Shown here: positions 59,365 through 64,000 of the stretch, piece by piece
How positions within the stretch are numbered: the stretch's first letter is position 1
Layout of the letters: every line of letters starts with the position of its first letter
DNA from: Oxalobacter formigenes
GTDB lineage: Bacteria > Pseudomonadota > Gammaproteobacteria > Burkholderiales > Burkholderiaceae_D
Length of the DNA stretch: 64,000 nucleotides
Reading direction: 5' to 3' (one strand)
Assembly (NCBI RefSeq): GCF_027158485.1
Contig: NZ_JAMKYJ010000012.1
Position numbers and translations under genes: made by a program
The notes under the pieces: generated by a model
The model's input: only the letters and a program-made list of their open reading frames with translations
What the model was told of the DNA's origin: nothing
The model's database searches: none

Positions 59365-59965
59365 ATGAACCGGAATGATTCCTTTGATGTCCAGCCGACC
59401 CTGATATCAAAGCATGTTGAACTTCAGCCGCTTCAACGGGAGCATGCCGCACCATTACTGCGGGCCGCGGAAGATGGCCAGTTATGGAATAACAAATGGA
59501 CGTTGGTCCCGGACGAAAAAAATCGATTCCTGCATCGACACGGCGCTTGCAGGTCGACGGGCAGGAACCATGATGCCATTCGCGATCACAAGGCGTGATA
59601 CCGGAAAAGTTGTCGGAACAACCCGCTTATGGAAAATCGACCGTTCCAACCGAACCCTTGAAATCGGGAATACCTGGCTTGGACAGTCAGCACAGCGAAC
59701 GAGCGTCAATACGGAAACGAAATTCCTCCTGCTGACGCACGCGTTTGAAGTGATGAACATGGTTCGTGTCCAGTTCATGACCGATGAACTCAACGAAAAA
59801 TCGAGAGCGGCGATTTTACGTATCGGAGCGCGGGAAGAAGGGATCATCCGGCACGAACGCATCATGTCCGATGTCCGGAAGCGCAATAGCGTTATTTACA
59901 GTATTGTCGATCTTGAATGGCCGAAGGTGAAGGTATTGTTGCAGAGCAAGATAGAATGTTGCTAG
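59365..59965 (+). pseudogene. GNAT acetyltransferase (RimJ/RimL-like), frameshifted at an A7 tract
   Basis: The first frame (ATG 59365) encodes FDVQPTLISKHVELQPLQREHAAPLLRAA and ends ...TLVPDEKNRF; the rest of the family, SCIDTALAGRRAGT through IGNTWLGQSAQRTSVNTETKFLLLTHAFE and VIYSIVDLEWP, continues in the next frame from about 59515. The switch falls on seven A residues (59516-59522); one A fewer would restore a ~200-residue protein. It may be a true pseudogene, a sequencing error in the homopolymer, or slippage at the tract. Intact relatives acetylate small molecules or protein N termini. Confidence 0.75.
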
Positions 59966-60162
59966 CATTTTGACGAGCCATTCCCTGCATGTTCATCAGC
60001 GTATCGCGAAGGAGGCTCCTTTTCGGAAGTCCTGATTTCCAATTCGATCAATATGACTCAATGAATGAGACAACTTGCGCAATATTGGAAAACAGGGTTC
60101 CAGCGATCGCCGATTTTGGGGATGACACGGATTTTCGAACATCCGTTTTTTCTTGTCCGATG

Positions 60163-60528
60163 TCACGAGATCGGACAACTATTATCCGGGCCGAGCCGTT
60201 CGGCAAGGGTTGTCATCAAATGCAACAACAATGCTTTGTCCTGTTCATTCAATCGTTCAAACAATTCATATAAATACTTTGCGTGATCCATTGATCTCAG
60301 CCGTGATTCAATCAGCAGTTCATCTGTTCCGCATTCGAAAATCTCAGCGAGTTCAACCAGCCTGACAACATTGGGAATGACTGTTCCCCGCTCTATCCTT
60401 GAAACCGCTTCATTGCCGATATTCAACTTTTCTGCAACATCTTCCTGAGTCAATCCTTTTTCAGTTCGTTTTTTTGCAATCGCCCTGCCAATCGCCTTGG
60501 CAATAGCTTTTTCTTTATTTTTTTGCAT
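60163..60528 (-). CDS. XRE-family helix-turn-helix regulator
   Basis: A 121-residue repressor-type protein. The HTH domain (~14-70) reads IAKKRTEKGLTQEDVAEKLNIGNEAVSRIERGTVIPNVVRLVELAEIF. The C-terminal ~45 residues (HAKYLYELFERLNEQDKALLLHLMTTLAE) are helical and probably dimerise. The ATG at 60528 has a GGAGG site six bases away; the ATG at 60540 would overlap that site. Two near-identical repeats in front of the gene (60589-60621) may be its operator. Confidence 0.87.
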   Translation of the reverse strand: MQKNKEKAIAKAIGRAIAKKRTEKGLTQEDVAEKLNIGNEAVSRIERGTVIPNVVRLVELAEIFECGTDELLIESRLRSMDHAKYLYELFERLNEQDKALLLHLMTTLAERLGPDNSCPIS

Positions 60529-60588
60529 CAAAGCCTCCATTCATGCTGAATGGTTGGGCATCCATATATTGACATGAAGTACTTATTG

Positions 60589-60623
60589 AGTTGAAATTCA
60601 TCTCATTAAGTTGAATTTCATGA
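60589..60623. repeat. Paired 11-bp repeats upstream of the XRE gene, candidate operator
   Basis: AGTTGAAATTCAT (60589-60601) and AGTTGAATTTCAT (60609-60621) differ at one base and are exactly 20 bp apart, two helical turns. They lie about 60 bp upstream of the XRE start codon, in the divergent region with the small ORF. Confidence 0.55.
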
Positions 60624-60693
60624 CATTCTTTCATTATTTGGATGATCGCGTTTCTTTATAAATGTTTTGACCAGTGAAATCAGGAGAAGTGCG

Positions 60694-60888
60694 ATGGACG
60701 AGAAAAGCAAAACTTTCAAAAGGCTTGGTTTTACGGAATGGTTTCCGATGAGAAGTGAAGGTGAAACAAAAATATCAAGAATGTATTTCGAGAAAAGAAG
60801 AGTTTCCCTGCATGGTCTGAAGTTGTGTCGCTTCTTATCGAAACAGAACAACAAGACATTAATTATAAAAAGATTAATTGCCAGATAA
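60694..60888 (+). CDS. Small basic protein, hypothetical
   Basis: A 64-codon frame starting ATG 60694 with GGAG seven bases upstream. The product (MDEKSKTFKRLGFTEWFPM...) is basic and has no membrane segment; I do not recognise it. It is divergent from the XRE gene across the paired repeats and 126 bp before the autotransporter gene. A minus-strand frame overlaps it (60618-60854) but has no ribosome site. Whether it is translated is uncertain. Confidence 0.4.
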   Translation: MDEKSKTFKRLGFTEWFPMRSEGETKISRMYFEKRRVSLHGLKLCRFLSKQNNKTLIIKRLIAR

Positions 60889-61013
60889 ATTAAAGAAACA
60901 GTTGGTTCCTTCTTTAAAGCGTATTTGGCAGATGCCCGAAAAATGAACGTAGAGTCAGAACGACGTTTAGTGGATTTTTTGCAAATTGACGTGTTATTTT
61001 TAGGAGGAAGTGT

Positions 61014-64000
61014 ATGAATCAGGTATTTAGGGTGATATGGAGTGACGTGCGTGGTACCTACATCGTCTGCGACGAGAACCGGCTGACTCGAGGCAAATCG
61101 AAAAGCCTGAAATGCGTTCTTCTGATTGTTGCAGTGGCAGCGATGATGGGAAACGTGTCGGCAGTTATGGCGGAAAACCCTTCATTACCTGAAGGAAGTG
61201 TTGTCATCAATCAAGGCGATACTCAAACATATACTGGTGAATCAGGAAATCCGTTGGCTGGTAAAACCATGCTGGTTGCGCCCGAAAAAAATGCAAACGG
61301 AAACTATAAAGGTGTCAGGGGGGGAAACCTCGCGATGAAGAACGTGGCGTTTGGCGGACAAAACGTGAATTCATCAAGTGGCGGGACGGCAGGTCTCCAG
61401 ACATACAATGTCGATAGTACACTGGAGAACGTCCAGTTCATAAACAACTCCAGTGCGGCTCAACAGGGGTGGAATATGGGCGGTGCACTTGCCGTGCATA
61501 AAACGGCAGAACTGGGTGCCGACAGTCAGGCTAAAGCCACTGTCGCCAATGGTGTGTTTGACGGAAACCGGATCAGCGTGGCTGGAACAACAGTGAACAA
61601 TAATCCTGCAGGTTCCCTGGCTCCCGAGGCTGTCAATGCCGCTATCGGTGCTGCCGTGATGGTGAAAGGTTCGGAGATAACTTTCGTCGATACGGCATTC
61701 AACAATAATGTGGCAGAAAGTACCACAGGGGGATACGGCGGTTTTGCTGCGGGTGGTGCCGTTTATGTCGATTCCCAGATGTCTGGCTCATCCAATCCGA
61801 ATAATACTCAGGGACTGGTCACATTCAGGGTGAACCGGGACATGACTTATAGCGGCAATAATGTTGTGACTGCCACTCCGGACGCCAGTTTCGAAACCTA
61901 TGGATATGAAACGAAATCGGGAGGTGGTTTCCTGTTTCTGGATCGTAATGCACAGGCGACTTTCGATATTGCAGATGGAAAAACGCTCACGATTGGCGAA
62001 GCAGGCGCAACAGGCAATATGGACTCGATTGCCAGTTCGCATATGATTCCGACCGACAATGATAACGACCTTGTCAAAACCGGAACCGGAACCGTTGTCG
62101 TCAATGGTGACATGAGCCGTTATTACGGAGCGTTGACTGTCGATGCTGGAAAGTTCCAGATCAATTCCGATCTTTCCGGGGCAGCTTTCGACACGACAAC
62201 GGTCAATGGCGGAGAACTGGCGCTCAAGGGCAGTTATTTTTCAAAAGAGATGACAGCTCAGGTGCAGATTGCAAACGGAGCAATGATGAGTGTGTCCGGT
62301 TTGTCTCCCGCAGGACAAACGTCTTCTCATGGCACAATCAATGTTGTTTCGGACGGAAATGACAAAGTCGGGGGTACATTGGAAATGTCGGGCAGTACGA
62401 TTTCCGGACTGGTGAATAGTAATGATCAGGTATCGGGAAATGGCAGCGGCGGTGCTGTCCGTGCAAAAAATGTCAGTGTCAGGATTTCGGATTCCACTTT
62501 CAGCGCAAATAAGACCGCTGGCAAAACGGCCAGTAATTTTGGAACAAATGGAGGCGCAGTCTTTATTGAAAATACGGTTAATGGTGTTCAGGCATCCGAA
62601 ATTGTCCGGACGGCATTTATCGGCAATGATGTCTCTGAACGTGTCAACGGGAATGAATGGGGCGGTGGGGCAGCGTTCTCGACAAGTGGTGTGACAGTCG
62701 ATGTCGCGGATAGCAACTTCAGTTCAAACAAGGCCGATCGCGGTGGGGCTGTTTTTGTGCAGTTGCGCAATAATGACCAGAAAGCTGACAATGTCCAGCG
62801 TAGTCAGGTCAATATCGTTTCCTCATCGTTTACCAATAATGAAGCGAGAGCTGCCGGGGCAATCATCAATCTGGAAGGCCTTTCTGTCTCTGATTCTGTT
62901 TTTACCGGTAATAAGGCTGAAGGTGATTCCGATGGTGGCGGTGCGCTCTTTCTGGGGGCGGAAAGCCAGACGGTCATTTCATCTTCAACTTTTATTGGCA
63001 ACGAATCCAACACATCCGGCGGTGGTGCCATCGATACCCGCAAGGGGGATGTCGCCAATAATTCAGGCGCCGGGCTGAGTATCGCCGATTCCACTTTTAC
63101 CGGTAACAAGGCCGTAGAAAATGGCGGCGCCATCCGGAACAGTTTTTATACCAGTCTGGAAAATGCAAATGCCGTCACGATTGTCCAGACGACATTCACA
63201 GACAATACTGCTGGCCGAAAGGGCGGAGCGATTTATAACGACAGCCAGATCGACAAGGTCAATAATTACGCTTCCATGGCAATTGCTGATTCGACATTTA
63301 CCGGAAACCATGCCGATGAGGCGGGAGGCGCGATTTACAATTCGGCAAATACCTCGCTGGCTTTATCCGGAAACAATAACTTTTCAGGCAATACGGCAGG
63401 AACCGGTGACAATCTGAAAAACAATGATATTTTCAATCTGGGAACCCTTAACATCGTGAACGGTACAACCACGCTTGAAGGTGGAATTTCCGGTGATGGC
63501 GGCACGGTCAATATTCTGGGCGGTATCCTGAATACAGTGATGAGCAAAGGTGCGGGAACGGTCAATGTTTCAGGTGGCACGCTTGAAACGGCTACAATCG
63601 AACAAGGTTCGACTATTGCATTAAGCGACAAAGGCATTTTGAAAACGGCTTCAGGTCAGGTGATGACAACCGGACTGGATGAAACCGGGACAAACAAGGA
63701 TGCTGGCAGTTCGAGAGGCGACGTGTCGGTTTCTTACAATGGCGGTACACTTGCACTGACCGATGCCAAATACAATCTGGATTATGTCAAATCGGTATCT
63801 GATTCAATCCAGTCGAAATCACAGATAGAAATGACAGGGACAATGGTAAATGTCAATGGTGAAAAACAGACTGAAATTGCAATTAGTGGTGTTCCCTCAG
63901 GTGTTGTCCTGAACGAAGTGACCGGCAAGACAGATCAGAATCTGGTTATTGGTACAGGCTCGTCTCCAGATAGTCTGGAAGTCAATGGAAGCCTTGGCTT
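61014..64000 (+). CDS. Type V autotransporter adhesin with ESPR and Pmp-like repeats (3' partial)
   Basis: The frame is open from ATG 61014 (AGGAGG six bases upstream) to the right edge, 995 codons without a stop. Residues 1-~28 match the extended signal peptide region (MNQVFRVIWSDVRGTYIVCDE), followed by a hydrophobic core and a likely cleavage site VMA-E (53/54). The passenger is Gly/Asn/Ser/Thr-rich. From ~490 to ~800 it carries about nine units of the type [ILV]-x-[DS]-S-x-F-[ST]-x-N-x-A...GGA-[IVL] (for example IADSTFTGNKAVENGGAI), as in polymorphic outer-membrane proteins, so a right-handed beta-helix is expected. The beta-barrel translocator would lie past the window. It has few or no Cys after the signal. 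Confidence 0.88.
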   Translation, partial: MNQVFRVIWSDVRGTYIVCDENRLTRGKSKSLKCVLLIVAVAAMMGNVSAVMAENPSLPEGSVVINQGDTQTYTGESGNPLAGKTMLVAPEKNANGNYKGVRGGNLAMKNVAFGGQNVNSSSGGTAGLQTYNVDSTLENVQFINNSSAAQQGWNMGGALAVHKTAELGADSQAKATVANGVFDGNRISVAGTTVNNNPAGSLAPEAVNAAIGAAVMVKGSEITFVDTAFNNNVAESTTGGYGGFAAGGAVYVDSQMSGSSNPNNTQGLVTFRVNRDMTYSGNNVVTATPDASFETYGYETKSGGGFLFLDRNAQATFDIADGKTLTIGEAGATGNMDSIASSHMIPTDNDNDLVKTGTGTVVVNGDMSRYYGALTVDAGKFQINSDLSGAAFDTTTVNGGELALKGSYFSKEMTAQVQIANGAMMSVSGLSPAGQTSSHGTINVVSDGNDKVGGTLEMSGSTISGLVNSNDQVSGNGSGGAVRAKNVSVRISDSTFSANKTAGKTASNFGTNGGAVFIENTVNGVQASEIVRTAFIGNDVSERVNGNEWGGGAAFSTSGVTVDVADSNFSSNKADRGGAVFVQLRNNDQKADNVQRSQVNIVSSSFTNNEARAAGAIINLEGLSVSDSVFTGNKAEGDSDGGGALFLGAESQTVISSSTFIGNESNTSGGGAIDTRKGDVANNSGAGLSIADSTFTGNKAVENGGAIRNSFYTSLENANAVTIVQTTFTDNTAGRKGGAIYNDSQIDKVNNYASMAIADSTFTGNHADEAGGAIYNSANTSLALSGNNNFSGNTAGTGDNLKNNDIFNLGTLNIVNGTTTLEGGISGDGGTVNILGGILNTVMSKGAGTVNVSGGTLETATIEQGSTIALSDKGILKTASGQVMTTGLDETGTNKDAGSSRGDVSVSYNGGTLALTDAKYNLDYVKSVSDSIQSKSQIEMTGTMVNVNGEKQTEIAISGVPSGVVLNEVTGKTDQNLVIGTGSSPDSLEVNGSLG

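Noticed and set aside
60618..60854. Minus-strand frame of 78 codons opposite the small basic ORF
   Set aside because: It has one hydrophobic stretch but no ribosome site; the plus-strand frame has a better start, so only that one is listed.
1..64000. CRISPR arrays, insertion sequences, prophage or integron
   Set aside because: No regularly spaced repeats, transposase, integrase or phage structural gene was recognised while reading the window; both tRNA genes look intact with no attachment-site duplication that I can see.

Overview
The window reads as a chromosomal segment of a betaproteobacterium of the order Burkholderiales, most likely Oxalobacteraceae and plausibly Oxalobacter. This rests on gene orders typical of that order (rpsP-rimM-trmD-rplS; dusB-fis-purH-ruvC-ruvA-ruvB; gmk-rpoZ-spoT; tyrS next to an M23 peptidase and anmK; bamD divergent from rluD-pgeF), on protein sequences that resemble Burkholderiales members, and on moderate GC content judged by eye. 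The genus is inference; no rRNA gene is present to fix it.

Layout. 0-7.8 kb: a PAS-rich EAL protein cut by the left edge, a ThDP-dependent 2-oxo acid decarboxylase with an AEC-family transporter, and an uncharacterised protein with a possible GIY-YIG-like core. 8-17.9 kb: tRNA-Lys, tsaD, acetate kinase, rquA (rhodoquinone synthesis), the rpsP ribosomal operon, a CoA-type Nudix hydrolase, a CobD/CbiB-like membrane protein and relA. 18-20.3 kb: a small accessory island of membrane or zinc-ribbon proteins of unknown role, including one built from two copies of the same unit. 20.3-31 kb: malate synthase G behind a long structured leader, tRNA-Leu, then a long minus-strand series (ABM-fold protein, mutT, ruvBAC, purH, fis, dusB, a histidine phosphatase, a YbhB-like protein, dtd). 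31.3-36.4 kb: a hybrid histidine kinase, an Hpt protein and an HD-GYP/GGDEF response regulator that form one phosphorelay-to-c-di-GMP cassette. 36.4-49.6 kb: mostly housekeeping genes (anmK, M23 peptidase, tyrS, spoT, rpoZ, gmk, bamD, rluD, pgeF, rimO, a cystathionine lyase, a LOG-family hydrolase). 49.6-64 kb: gamma-glutamyltransferase, a porin, serS, gdhA, a Cache-GGDEF protein, a frameshifted GNAT acetyltransferase, an XRE regulator, a small ORF and the first ~995 codons of a large type V autotransporter with Pmp-like repeats, which runs off the right edge.

How the parts fit. Three loci make, break or sense cyclic di-GMP, so second-messenger signalling is unusually dense here. Both alarmone enzymes are present: RelA with a decayed hydrolase site and SpoT with an intact HD site. 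Acetate kinase, rhodoquinone synthesis and malate synthase suggest a flexible, low-oxygen central metabolism. No insertion sequence, prophage, integrase, CRISPR array or restriction system was recognised. The most interesting undescribed objects are the tandem-duplicated membrane protein, the membrane-anchored Lar-like zinc ribbon beside it, the structured glcB leader and the His-to-Tyr change in the decarboxylase.
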